From Ashinkailepas kermadecensis (Eukaryota > Arthropoda > Thecostraca > Neolepadidae), in contig JAOTOM010005134.1 in the NCBI GenBank assembly GCA_034440615.1, positions 1,067,501 to 1,131,500 of the forward strand: DNA of 64,000 nucleotides, read 5' to 3'. Below, one piece after another: positions 43,345-54,426 of this stretch (its first letter is position 1; each line of letters begins with the position of its first letter). The position numbers and the translations under genes were made by a program. The notes beneath the pieces are model-generated. The model did no database searches. It was not told the origin of the DNA and saw only the letters and a program-made list of their open reading frames with translations.

Positions 43345-45165
43345 TCACACGTCAAACGGCGAACGTGTCCTTGTATCAGACGGTAGACGGCGGACGTGTC
43401 CCTGTATCAGACGTCAGACGGCGGACACGTCCCTGTATCAGACGTCAGGCGGCAGACGCGTCCCTGTATCAGACGGTAGACGGCGGACGCGTTCTTGTAT
43501 CAGACGTCAGACGGCGGACGCGTCCTTGTATCAGACGTCAGGCGGCGGACGCGTCCCTGTATCAGACGGCAGACGGCGGACGCGTCCCTGTATCAGACGT
43601 CAGGCAGCAGACGCGTCCCTGTATCAGACGTCAGGCGGCAGACGCGTCCTTGTATCAGACGTCAGGCGGCGGACGCGTCCTTGTATCAGACGTCAGGCGG
43701 CAGACGCGTCCCTGTATCAGACGTCAGGCGGCAGACGCGTCTTTGTATCAGACGTCAGGCGGCGGACGCGTCCCTGTATCAGACGTCAGGCGGCAGACGC
43801 GTCCCTGTATCAGACGTCAGGCGGCAGACGCGTCCCTGTATCAGACGTCTGGCGGCGGACGCGTCCCTGTATCAGACGGCAGACGGCAGACGCGTCTTTG
43901 TATCAGACGTCAGGCGGCAGACGCGTCTTTGTATCAGACGTCAGGCGGCAGACGCGTTTTGTATCAGACGTCTGGCGGCGGACGCGTCCCGTATCAGACG
44001 TCAGGCGGCAGACGCGTCCCTGTATCAGACGTCAGGCGGCAGACGCGTCTTTGTATCAGACGTCAGGCGGCAGACGCGTCGTGTATCAGACGTCAGGCGG
44101 CAGACGCGTCTTTGTATCAGACGTCAGGCGGCAGACGCGTCCCTGTATCGACGTCAGGCGGCAGACGCGTCCCTGTATCGACGTCTGGCGGCGGACGCGT
44201 CCCTGTATCAGACGGCAGACGGCAGACGCGTCTTTGTATCAGACGTCAGGGGCAGACGCGTCTTTGTATCAGACGTCTGGCGGCGGACGCGTCCCTGTAT
44301 CAGACGTCAGGCGGCAGACGCGTCCCTGTATCAGACGTCAGGCGGCAGACGCGTCTTTGTATCAGACGTCAGGCGGCAGACGCGTCTTTGTATCAGACGT
44401 CTGGCGGCGGACGCGTCCCTGTATCAGACGTCAGGCGGCAGACGCGTCCCTGTATCAGACGTCTGGCGGCGGACGCGTCCCTGTATCAGACGGCAGACGG
44501 CAGACGCGTCTTTGTATCAGACGTCAGGCGGCAGACGCGTCTTTGTATCAGACGTCTGGCGGCGGACGCGTCCCTGTATCAGACGTCAGGCGGCAGACGC
44601 GTCCCTGTATCAGACGTCAGGCGGCAGACGCGTCTTTGTATCAGACGTCTGGCGGCGGACGCGTCCCTGTATCAGACGTCAGGCGGCAGACGCGTCCCTG
44701 TATCAGACGTCAGGCGGCAGACGCGTCTTTGTATCAGACGTCAGGCGGCGGACGCGTCCCTGTATCAGACGGCAGACGGCAGACGCGTCCCTGTATCAGA
44801 CGGCAGACGGCGGACGCGTCCCTGTATCAGACGTCAGGCGGCAGACGCGTCTTTGTATCAGACGTCAGGCGGCAGACGCGTCTTGTATCAGACGTCAGGC
44901 GGCGGACGCGTCCCTGTATCAGACGGCAGACGGCGGACGCGTCTTTGTATCAGACGTCAGGCGGCAGATGCGTCCCTGTATCAGACGTCAGGCGGCGGAC
45001 GCGTTTTGTATCAGACGTCAGGCGGCGGACGCGTCCCTGTATCAGACGTCAGGCGGCGGACGCGTCCTTGTATCAGACGTCAGGCGGCGGACGCGTCCTT
45101 GTATCAGACGTCAGGCGGCGGACGCGTCCTTGTATCAGACGTCAGGCGGCGGACGCGCTTGAGGC
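43345..45165. repeat. 31-bp minisatellite, about 59 copies, with higher-order pattern
   Basis: The unit is GACGTCAGGCGGCAGACGCG followed by TCCCTGTATCA. Variable positions are GGCAGACG/GGCGGACG, TCCCTG/TCTTTG/TCCTTG and GTCAGG/GTCTGG. A few units are 30 bp or carry GACGGCAGACGG in place of GACGTCAGGCGG. All three + strand frames stay open for 550-660 codons simply because the repeat lacks stop codons; they are not genes. Confidence 0.96.
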
Positions 45166-46260
45166 TCTCTTGAGCCGAGGTACGCTTGGCTGTGCCCCCG
45201 ATGCCGTCGCAAGCGTCCATGCCATGAGATGTGGCAAAAAACCACTCACAGGATATCCCAAAATCTGTTTGATGGTGACACACATTAACGAAGTCATGTT
45301 TATTCTTATACTGCCGTGTGTGAAGTAAATATTTTTGGAGGTCAGATACTGCGGTCCGAATTTCTGGGATAAGCCGTTGCCGGAACGCATGCACCATGTC
45401 AGTGTTGTGCTTTGTACCGTCAGAGATACAGCAGTAGCTCTGATGGCACAGTACCTCGTTCTCACGCCAGTACACTACAAATGGGTACCCCTTACACAGT
45501 GGAAGCCTTGAGCTACATCCTGCACCACAAATGAATAATTGTCGGCGAAATCGTACTAGGCAATCACTTATCCCTCCTTGGCAACAGCCTTTGCGTAGGT
45601 CAAGTGCTGGCCTTGTTTGTCAGCCACAAAGTGGTGTCTAATCAGCTTCACGTTTTGCTGCCTGAAATATCGCATGGTTCCGCGATGCGTGCTCATCCAC
45701 TGTTTGTACATAATATAATTATCCATGTCATCATCTGGACCTAAATCACCTTCACTCTCTTCTCCTGATTTGTCCGAGAAGAGAATATATAGAAAGTTCA
45801 TTACCCCGTCCTCACCAGGGCAGTCCTCACAGTTGTGCATCATGCAATCACGGTTTTCAGTGTGCCACATACACATGCATGCCACATACAGTGTGATCGA
45901 GGAGGTTACGGTATTTGAGACCGGGAAGGCCGAGAGCGGATATGAGCAGTTTTGGGTTGTGATGATAAGTGCACATGCATACCGAGTACACAAATTTTCC
46001 AAAGCAAACCTTTTCTTAACTCTACTTTTGGTTCCATTAACCTGTCGCACCGTGACACGGTCGGTCTTGCCGAGACACATCCGGCTGATCTGATCAGACT
46101 CATAAAATAGCTTCACTTCCACCTTGACTGCGTCCGACACCCTCAGAAATGTCCTCGCTTCACAGGCAGCATGTTCAGCGAGAGTGAACAGTGAGCACTG
46201 GGCACCCAAACACGGTGCCACCCCTTGTTCGTGCCCTTCCTGATATTTCACTACATTCAT
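45166..46260 (-). pseudogene. Transposase-like ORF (copy B), truncated at the 31-bp array
   Basis: The frame from 46260 starts MNVVKYQEGHEQGVAPCLGA and contains CEARTFLRV, NGTKSRVKKRFALE, HNCEDCPGEDGVMNFL, YKQWMSTHRG, HHFVADKQGQHLTYAK. After frame breaks near 45560 and 45490 it continues with DFADNYSFVVQDVAQGFHC, VVYWREN, YKNKHDFVNVCHH and FFATSHGMDACDGIGGTAKR. The Asp in DFADNY and the SHG-CDGIGG block suggest an RNase H-fold transposase, but this is inference. The coding text runs directly into the 31-bp repeat near 45165. It is better preserved than copy A but still disrupted. Confidence 0.7.
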
Positions 46261-46429
46261 ATATTTTTATTTTCGCGATGTAATAAATAGTTGTGCAAAA
46301 TGGTTTCTCGGTTATCGGAATGCGATTGCTGTATTGTGGATGCTTCTCTTTCATTGTCATTCATGGTAAGATATAACTCATAAATCATCTACTACCACAA
46401 TTTGGAGACATTGATGTCATTTTGCTTGA

Positions 46430-47095
46430 CCCTTGACCTCACAAGTTAGAACACTGGTGCAACACAACATTCAAGATCCGATGACTGACATTATCATCCC
46501 ATCACTTGTCTTGAACGCCAAAAGCCTTGTTTCAGTAATATACCATGATAAATACATATTCATATAGGTCACGATAAACTAGCGCAAAAGCAACCATGCA
46601 TGCCTAATTTTGAACGGACATGTATGTAGTTTTAAGAGCAAAACCCTATTTTTTTACTTTTTTGCTTCGAAAGATTCTAACGAACTTCATTTCTGCACCT
46701 CTTTAAATCGCATTGTAACTGTGCCGAAAGGTAAAATAGGTCACGTGACCTTAGGTCACGATTTCACGATTTCGAATATCCCATAAAAGAAAATTTTGAA
46801 ATAGCCAAAAGATACAGTGGGTCATTGTGATTTCACCGATATATACTGTTGCACAATTCAGATTGTTCTTCATTGAGTTAAAAACCTGAAAGACACCCTT
46901 GTTAGGTGACATCTGAAAAATGCCCGAGACTATAACTCCTTTACCGTTGGACCTGATCTTTATTTATAAAAAAAAATGACACAGCTGGATGCGGCGCATC
47001 ACATAACCCCACACAAATGTTTTCATCAGAATATAAAACATTGAGTGATATTTTGGCCCTTTCAATTGTCGATTTGTCGTGGAATTGCCTATTCC
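46430..47095 (+). repeat. 5'-side flank of transposase-like copy B
   Basis: Non-coding block matching 38040-38650 and, reversed, 36045-36290. It contains the 14-bp palindrome AGGTCACGTGACCT (46738-46751). It lies outside the start of copy B and points away from it. Confidence 0.75.
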
Positions 47096-47501
47096 ATATG
47101 GGGGTCTTGGCCAATTTCATTCGGTTTGGTTTAAAGAGCACACTCAAGAAGAGCTTGAGTGGATTTCACATGGACGTATTGTGACATACTGGTGCAACAC
47201 ACCATTTCTCTCTTCGTTCCTGTTGTGATTTCAATTCGGGTTTGTCGTGTTAATTACGTTCCGTCGTGATCTTTCTGCCTTCCCCACCGATCCTCGATTC
47301 CTCTGGCAGCGATATTGACATGCAGATCCCGAGACCTCCGCCTTCGGTGTACAGTTCTGTGTCATAGCGGTTGGTTCGATGTCAGGAATCCACCATAGGC
47401 ATCAGTCAAATATATACACCATTGGATTCAATGGATGCGTCTATGAACGGGGCAGCGTACGGGTGATGGGATGGAGCGAGTTAGTTAATTTAAAGCTAGG
47501 A
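47096..47501. other. Unassigned DNA
   Basis: It could hold the 5' end of the possible exon at 47502; ATCAGTCAAATATATAC (near 47400) has an Inr-like start, which is weak evidence. Confidence 0.25.
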
Positions 47502-47629
47502 ATGTCTGTGAATGCACTCAAAATACTTATGCTAATATCTTTCCTCGCTGCGAGGGTGGTTGCTCCTTCAGCGCCACCCCGAGTCCAGCACATCGTCTTC
47601 ACATACTCCCGTGACCCTATCGCTATAAA
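47502..47629 (+). CDS. Possible first coding exon of a secreted peptide
   Basis: The ATG at 47502 opens MSVNALKILMLISFLAARVV, with A as the next residue: a signal peptide with Lys before a hydrophobic core and a likely cut after VVA. It continues PSAPPRVQHIVFTYSRDP and ends at a very good donor, AAA|GTAAGTG (GT at 47630-47631), in phase 2. Upstream in-frame codons are also open, so the start is chosen from the signal peptide. The following + strand sequence has no clear next exon. No family is recognised. Confidence 0.35.
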
Positions 47630-48773
47630 GTAAGTGCCGCGAGAGGGAAGTCCTTTGCATACTGCAATCCATAGCCTGAGCTTGTGATCATACGCTGATA
47701 AAAACGACATTGTTCTGAAAGAAAAAGACGTGCCTACAGATTTTGGTTCGTTACTGGAAAGAAAACAACGTTTATTCGAAGCAATTGACTACTTTCCATC
47801 GTGCGCGCCGCGCGGCCAAATCCATTCGCAATTACGGTGCGGGAGGGTGACGCATCGTGAACGTCATAATGCAACTTGCGCAGAAAGGTGCGCAGAAGCT
47901 TATGATTTTACCTCCGTATATCACTTTGATCTAATCCCCTGGACTAGCGGACCCAAGATACCTTTACTAGAAGGTAGATCGAAGTTTTCCTTCAAGCCCG
48001 CATGACGTCATCCGAAGGTTTTTTAAATATGGTATCAATATGGTTGCAGAAGACTTTTCTCAAATCATACGCAATGGTTACTTTTACTTTGCTTCCTCTA
48101 CAAGCAAATATATTTATCTTTCGCTGACTTATTAGTATAAATATATTAATCTTATTAATATTGTACTGTTATTTCCAGTGAACATTTGTTCCGACACATA
48201 TTTTTGTCATGCATAGGCAAGGTTGGATTTGTGCATTGTAATCTTGCATGTTGAGAGGAATATTTTGTAGTCATCCAGTATGGAGAATATTTGTGTTCAA
48301 ACCTTATGCATCGTAACTCAATTTGCACCCCCATTCGGTGAATTTTGAGCACTTTTACTTGATCACAGCAGCTCATTGTCAAACTTGGGAGGTAACTTAG
48401 GAAGATTCAACCTCCAGATGAGAAAACAAGAAACAATTTTCTGGAGAGGATAGTGTTCGGGAATCAAAAAATCCAGGAGCAGCCTATTTCTCCAAACATG
48501 TACCTGGGTACCTACCTACATTGACATACAACAGTCGTTGAAAATATAGCTTTTTCCAGGCCAGTTAGACCCAGGGCATGGTGCATTATTCCTTGATTAA
48601 TTTTGCATGGATTATTGACGATGCATGCATAATTGAACATTTATGTACAATACAATCATCATGCTATGAATGCCTTCCTGAAACTTACCATGAGTGGCAG
48701 TCTGATTTCCTGTAGTGTAAATTCAGCATCTAGATATAATGTTTGAATGTAACACATCTCTGTTTCAGGTGTC
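47630..48773. other. Unassigned DNA
   Basis: A short + strand frame at 47730-48005 contains several Cys residues but no recognised domain or splice sites. Confidence 0.25.
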
Positions 48774-49077
48774 ATGCCTTACTGTACAGTACCAGAGCAT
48801 AGAGGTGGCACTGGGCAGACAACTTTAATAAATAAGAAATCTGGTTACACCATTTTTATCAGGATTCTGCCTTAGCAAAATCTCTTACCATACAATAAAA
48901 CACATCTAAGTTCTCAAATGTTGGGCAACCAAGAGTATGCTCTAAGCATTTCAAAGACGTTGATAAGAGAAGAAGCCTAAAGAAAGAACTCCTCAACCCT
49001 GCCTATCTGCAGAGAAGCAAATGTCTCCTACCATCAGCTATTCCCACCATAATATTCCCACCAGCCAAAACCCTGGG
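48774..49077 (+). pseudogene. THAP zinc-finger domain remnant
   Basis: After an acceptor-like CTCTGTTTCAG, an ATG at 48774 reads MPYCTVPEHRGGTGQTT. After a frame change it reads RVCSKHFKDVDKRR, then LLNPAYLQRSKCLLPSAIPT, giving a THAP-like order (N-terminal Cys, CSKHF, a Leu-rich link, AIPTIF-type end). The second Cys of the C2CH site is missing and the frame shifts between about 48860 and 48910. It may come from a P-element-like transposase or a host THAP gene. Confidence 0.5.
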
Positions 49078-49214
49078 TAATCCTGAAATGTTTTGTATTA
49101 TTGATGTTTACATCATTTACTAGATTACTTTGTTGTGTTTTTCCTGCTTCGTTTGCATGTTGACAATGTTTTCCTCCCCCAAAAGAAAAGATGGAAAGGC
49201 CTGGATAGGTTATG

Positions 49215-49456
49215 TCCTTTTTTTTTAAAATTTTTATACTTTTTCTTTAAAAAAAAAATTAAGGAAAAAAATTTTTTTTTATTTTTTTTTTATATTTTTA
49301 AAATTTTAAAAATTATTTTTTTTTTTTAAAAAAAAAAAAAAACCCCCCTTTTTTTTTTTTTTTTTTTTTTTAAAAAATTTTTTTTTTTTTTTTAAAAAAA
49401 AAATTTTTTTTAATAAAAAAAAAAAAAAAAAACAAAAAAACCACATATAAAAAAAT

Positions 49457-49487
<31 letters not shown>

Positions 49488-49515
49488 AAAAAAAAAAAAA
49501 AAAATAATTTATTTT
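49215..49515. other. A/T homopolymer block, probable assembly or consensus artefact
   Basis: About 300 bp consist of long T runs and then A runs, with almost no C or G except one CCCCCC. Runs of 8-25 identical bases follow each other. This is more like failed consensus over a poly(T)/poly(A) site than biological sequence. Confidence 0.5.
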
Positions 49516-49967
49516 AATTAAATTAAATGTGTTTTGTCTTTTTTTACAGAATGGACAAATAATGATATCAGGTGTAACAAATGCATCCATTAGATACATT
49601 TACATTTGAACAATTTTTTTCCTCCTATATAGTGGGCTGGATATAAAATATTTTAACCAGTTTGTACATTTCTTCTGTTCTATCATAAAACTTAGTCTGG
49701 AATACAAGCATAATCCTTTTTGTTAAAAAAATAGCATAGTTCTTCTCATAGGAACACATGTTCAGCTTTATTGACGAAAAGTATCAAATCTTTTGGAATG
49801 GCATGATATAGGTTTTGTTTAGGTGATTGGAGCATGATTACTCGATGTCCTGACCAATGTAATTTAAGTATATGTCTCAAACTTAGTATAAAGGAGAGGT
49901 TATCATGAGATAGCAAGTGAGTGATGCCTATATTTAGGTTGATTCTTCCCATCAACAATTATGGGAT
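49516..49967. other. Unassigned AT-rich DNA
   Basis: Nothing recognised. Confidence 0.3.
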
Positions 49968-50934
49968 TTGTGTAAAATGCCGCCCCATGCCACTGTCTTC
50001 ACTGCGGAGTTGATGGCCATCAGCAAAGTCGCGTTTGCATACATGGTCATGGCGTTTTTGCATACTCCATTTGCATACACGGAGGTTGACGACGATATTT
50101 TACATGTTATTTTGACTGATTTTCTGAGCATTGCAACATTTTGTGGCGTTGCACGCTTTTAACCAGCAACATGTCATCGTACGATATATTTTATCGCACC
50201 TTACTTCGCTGCATCGCATGGGAAAACAAGTCATATTTTGCTGGATTCCAGCACATGTCGTAATCCGTGGTAACGAGCTGGCTGACAGGGCTGCAAGGCG
50301 TGCAGCACAAGCGCCAAGGAGTCGCGTTCTCCCACTTCCTGCCAGTGACTACTACCCAATTATCTCGTCATTTATTCTCAGACAGTGGCAGGGCAAATGG
50401 GACCAAGTAGAGTTCAACAAATTAAAGCAAATCAAACCATACTTAGCTCCGTGGCCCTTGTCCTTCAACCAAACTAGAAGGGACGAGGTAGCCATCTATC
50501 GTCTCAGAATTGGTCACACTCTAGCAACACATAGGTATTTATTGTGCAGGAACGACAGGCCAAAATGTGTTAGGTGTAATGCCGCGCTGACTGTGCACCA
50601 TGTGCTGGTGGCGTGCCAAGCATACACAGAAGAACGTAGGCGCCACTTCGGATATGATGCGAATGCTCTGAGGTTGAAGGACTTATTGGGAGATTATTCC
50701 CGATTTATACACAATGGAGCAGTTTTGTGCTTCCTTGCGGAGATGTGATTTGACGTAATATATGCACCTGCCTAACTGATTATTTGTTTCCCCAGACCTT
50801 ATATCAAGCGCTTTAATAGCTACCGATGTTTTATATTCGTTTGTGACAGTCTGACGCGTGCTTAGGCAACCTTGCTATGGGTCAATATAACCCAATGGGG
50901 TTGACGCACCCTAAAACCCCAAATAATCATCATT
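49968..50934 (+). mobile_element. Non-LTR retrotransposon 3' fragment with RNase H (second copy)
   Basis: Same family as 4571-5707 but better preserved. It has PPHATVFTAELMAI with the catalytic-position Glu intact, then a frame change near 50140. It continues WIPAHVVIRGNELADRAA, RLRIGHTLATHRYLLC, the CxxC...H...C tail (CVRCNAALTVHHVLVACQAY) and a stop after CFLAEM at 50748. The 3' UTR ends with the shared stem-loop motif (50874-50934) and AATAATCATCATT. Confidence 0.9.
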
Positions 50935-52379
50935 AAAATGGCAAACATGCAATAAGAAGTCCCTGGGCCATTTTTGATCACAATGTTTTTTTTCTGGTGT
51001 TTTCTGATTTGACACTCATTCCTTTGGAAAATGAAACTTCCAAAGATATAAGCACTTTAAGTTCAAGTACTTCTATCTAAGAAATCAGTCCAAGAAAAGA
51101 ATATCAAAAACATTGAAATAACTTTAAAAAGCAAGATAAAAATTGACTACATATACCTGCTATTCCACCTCAACAACATATGGGAAGTGTGGGGAAAAGG
51201 TTTTGGGTATGGTGGTGTATAATGAAAAATAGCATACAATTATCAATAAAAATGTATGCAACCTAACCTAGCCTACTGATGTTGGACGGCCTAAAACCTA
51301 CCGATGTTGAATCACTTAAACGCACTAATACTTGATTACTTAAAACCTACGGATGTTGGATTGCCTAAATATGATTTTAAAATGTTATTTTCAAAACAAA
51401 TTGCAGAGGACTGTCCATAATAGCCACTGCACGTGGAGGGCATGTATCGTGAAATAAATAGATAAACATATAAATAGGAAGACGTCAGCCTTCCACAGCC
51501 GCCGGCTGCCAGCGACCATCGTGTAGACAGCGGGTCAGGCGTGCAGGTCTCAGTTCGCGGACGTGTAGGTCATTCACATAATCCAGATCAGGTCGAGTGG
51601 TGCTTTTTTTTCCTCGCCACCTCGAGGTATTTGGCGGTATTCCCCATCAGTGGTAGCCTTACCCGCTGGCGTGTGTTCCCTTGCCGCCCCAGTTCAGTAC
51701 ATAGGATCAAGTTCAAGCCGCGTCGTGACAGAGACGGTCACCACGTGTGCGCCGACCACTCGTACATTACGGCTGCGATGCGAGTGATGAATGGAAGTAG
51801 GCGAAGCTACAGGTGAAAGATTCTTATATTGTGAGTTCATGTTTGTTTTTTTTTAATCGCCAACCACAGTTGGCGATCCACGCAGGTAATCGTGCTGCTG
51901 CCGTTGTTATTTGGTTATGTTATAAGTTCGCGATACCTTCGTACTTGAAATACGTATGCGCAAATACACGTGAAAATCGTACTAAGAACATATTCGCACT
52001 CGATATATTCGTATTCGGGGAGTTTTATGAGCCACGCAAGCAAGACGCTACATCTGCAGTTGGGTCGAAGGTAACGGTTTTTATGCAATTTTCCAATTTG
52101 TGACTTGTATCCTCAATGACAGGTGCAGCCAGCTTCCTGCACACAGACATAGCGAAGAGATGTCATCAGCGGGTATGGACAAACACCCCCTGCCACACCA
52201 ATTATTTTCACAATTTTTCACCAATATATACAGACTGCATATGCACCCACAAACCAAACCAGTGCATCCATTCATGTGTAGGCTTAACCGTAAGCATGCA
52301 AATAAATAAAGGACATAATCATTTGTAATAATGTCTTGCGGCCCACTGGTGCAGATTGCTTTTGTACCATTAATGCACC

Positions 52380-52380
<1 letters not shown>
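50935..52380. other. Unassigned DNA
   Basis: No coding exon recognised. A GC-richer patch at 51480-51800 could be transcribed but gives no known protein. Confidence 0.3.
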
Positions 52381-52424
<44 letters not shown>

Positions 52425-52450
52425 CATATATACACAAATACACAAATATA
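52381..52450. repeat. (TA)n microsatellite
   Basis: About 20 TA units, then TACATATATACACAAAT repeats. Confidence 0.95.
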
Positions 52451-52479
52451 TATTACGTGGGCTAAATGGAGCCTCCTGT

Positions 52480-53234
52480 CGGTGGCGGATCCAGGGAGGG
52501 AAAGTTGGGGCATATGCCCCCCCCCATGAAAGGTGGCGTCCCTTCGACCAGGAAAATGCGTCCCTCCGTGAAGGCTCGAGTGCACCCCAACACCCTCGAA
52601 TTTTTCAGCCACAGGCGCCTCTCGGCAGGAAAGGCACCCCTCGAGCTACTTTCGCGGTGGCACCACTCCAAACACGTGTCTCCTCCCCCAGATGACAATT
52701 CCTGGATCCGTCCCTACCTCTTGTGACAGCTATTGGTTTCTATGGCGGCTATGGGACCTCTTATGACGACAGAGGGCCTCCTATTGCGGTCTAGGGGCGA
52801 TCAGATCATTTCAGGCGGTCTTCTGTGGTTACTTTTCTGGACTCGTCTGCCACTGAGGGAAGAAGCTATGGCGTACTTAGTCCCCCTGTCTGTCCTTTAT
52901 TTCGCTCTTGAACGGGGTGACAACCGACCAGCTAAAACGGACGGTAGAGGGAGCCTACCAATATCGGGAAAAATCCCTTTATTTTGGAGGCACTTGATGG
53001 TCAACCTGCCGGAAACGGCACATTATTAGGCAGGAAGATTGTTACTGGGTCATTTAGGATACATTTTGCTGAAGCTGAAGAATAGGTCTTTCAATTGGTA
53101 TACGTTAAAGTGATTTATATTGCCATAAAACATGCAAGAGAGCGTAGACAAAAACGATAAAATTGCATGTAAACCAATGGTGAAGGGAAACCTTCAAGCC
53201 CGCTACCAAACCCACTTCGTGGGGGCCCGAGCGG
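52480..53234 (+). repeat. Dispersed repeat of about 750 bp, inverted relative to 19981-20728
   Basis: Starts with GGTGGCGGATCCAGG and ends near CACTTCGTGGGGGCCCG. The first 240 bp form a small element with inverted GGATCC ends; CCTCCTGT and CCTCTTGT beside it could be an 8-bp target duplication with one change. Confidence 0.85.
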
Positions 53235-53298
53235 ACCTACGCTGAAATCTTACCTGGTCCGCTCAGCCCTGGAAATTTCGCCATGCCCTGCTGGTAGA

Positions 53299-53447
53299 AG
53301 AACGTGCCACACCTGTATCAACGGGCTCAAAGGTAGATGCACGCGGAAAAACGTAGTTTATAAAATAACGTGCAATCGCTGTCTTGGAATATTTTATGTC
53401 GGTGAAACAGTGAAAAAAAATTCACCATTTTGCATGGAAAATCACAG
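53299..53447 (+). mobile_element. Penelope-like GIY-YIG endonuclease fragment
   Basis: The frame reads RTCHTCINGLKGRC, then TRKNVVYKITCNRCLG and IFYVGETV. This is the CxxC zinc segment plus the YxI-CxxC-xYVGET start of a GIY-YIG domain in Penelope-like elements. It differs from the element at 30.2 kb and seems to belong to another subfamily. It is cut by the MITE that begins at 53451. Confidence 0.68.
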
Positions 53448-53450
53448 TTA

Positions 53451-54241
53451 GGCCGCGTTCGGGCGAGGGAAAATCTTGGATAATTATCCCGATTCGCGTT
53501 CGGAACCACCAGTAGGGAAAATTATCCAGGAAAATTATCTGTGTTTATGGAGAATCTTGGATAATTTTCAGAGCATGGTCGGCAGACCAATAATTTTCCA
53601 TTCGCTACTTCTGAACACCGGAACCGGTTTGATTTGGAGGAATATGGCGGATGCAGGCGGCGACCCGGGATAACCGATGTAAGTTGCACTGTATTCAGTA
53701 AACATTTGCTAGTTTTCAGCAGCACGTTGAAGCTATTTGTTATTATGTAGACGTGGTTTTGAGTTGAGAGTCGTATCTCAAGTCAGTTTGTCGAAAAAAC
53801 AGCGTGCCAGTTTCGGAGGCAGAACTGGCGCAACTTTTCAGAAAGCTGTGCTATGAACAACCACTAAGTAAGGCAAATTTTCAAGTAAATATGGAAATGT
53901 AATTTCTGGTGATCATTGTGTAATGGTGTGTATGACCAGTTTGACCCTCTCGGATCATCGGTTTTCTCAACCCCCTTCAACGTCTTGGATGCATGGCTAA
54001 GGGATATTGAGTTGACTGTGTCCGTTGGCTACTGCTGAGACCATCAACACCAGCCAAATCACTCTGGCCCCTGCAGTAATGCTAATGCAATGATTCATGG
54101 CTCTACTCATTCATGGCACGTGAGGCGAAGCCGGCGGATAATATCTGAGGAAACTGGCCGAACGCAGATGGAAAATAGTCAGGGAAATTATTGCTTGGAG
54201 AATTATCCAATGGGAGAATTTTCCCTCGCCCGAACGCGGCC
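53451..54241. mobile_element. PIF/Harbinger-type MITE, 791 bp, TTA target duplication
   Basis: Inverted ends GGCCGCGTTCGGGCGAGGGA (then AAAT) match over 24 bp and are flanked by TTA on both sides (53448-53450 and 54242-54244). GGCC-type ends and a 3-bp TWA duplication are typical of PIF/Harbinger. Subterminal repeats of AATTATCC and GGATAATT occur at both sides. No transposase remains. Confidence 0.88.
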
Positions 54242-54244
54242 TTA

Positions 54245-54426
54245 ATGAAAGTTTTAAGTTTTCATCCTTGGTGATGACTTTCATCTTTTCATAAACATAT
54301 TACAAACACAGATGGTCGTTGTGATGGAACTAAAGTGCATGTTTACAATGTTTTCATACTTGTCTTTTGTTTTTCCAGTATCAATAGTCGCACTCTCAGG
54401 TGAATATAGAATGAGCTTTGAGACAA
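54245..54426. other. Sequence between MITE and palindrome
   Basis: 54245-54310 (AAGTTTTCATCCTTGGTGATG...) may continue the interrupted Penelope fragment; no protein match is visible. Confidence 0.3.

Noticed and set aside
43266..45328. Three overlapping + strand ORFs of 555-662 codons
   Set aside because: All three frames are open because the 31-bp repeat has no stop in any frame; unit length is not a multiple of three, and no frame shows codon bias or a flanking gene structure.
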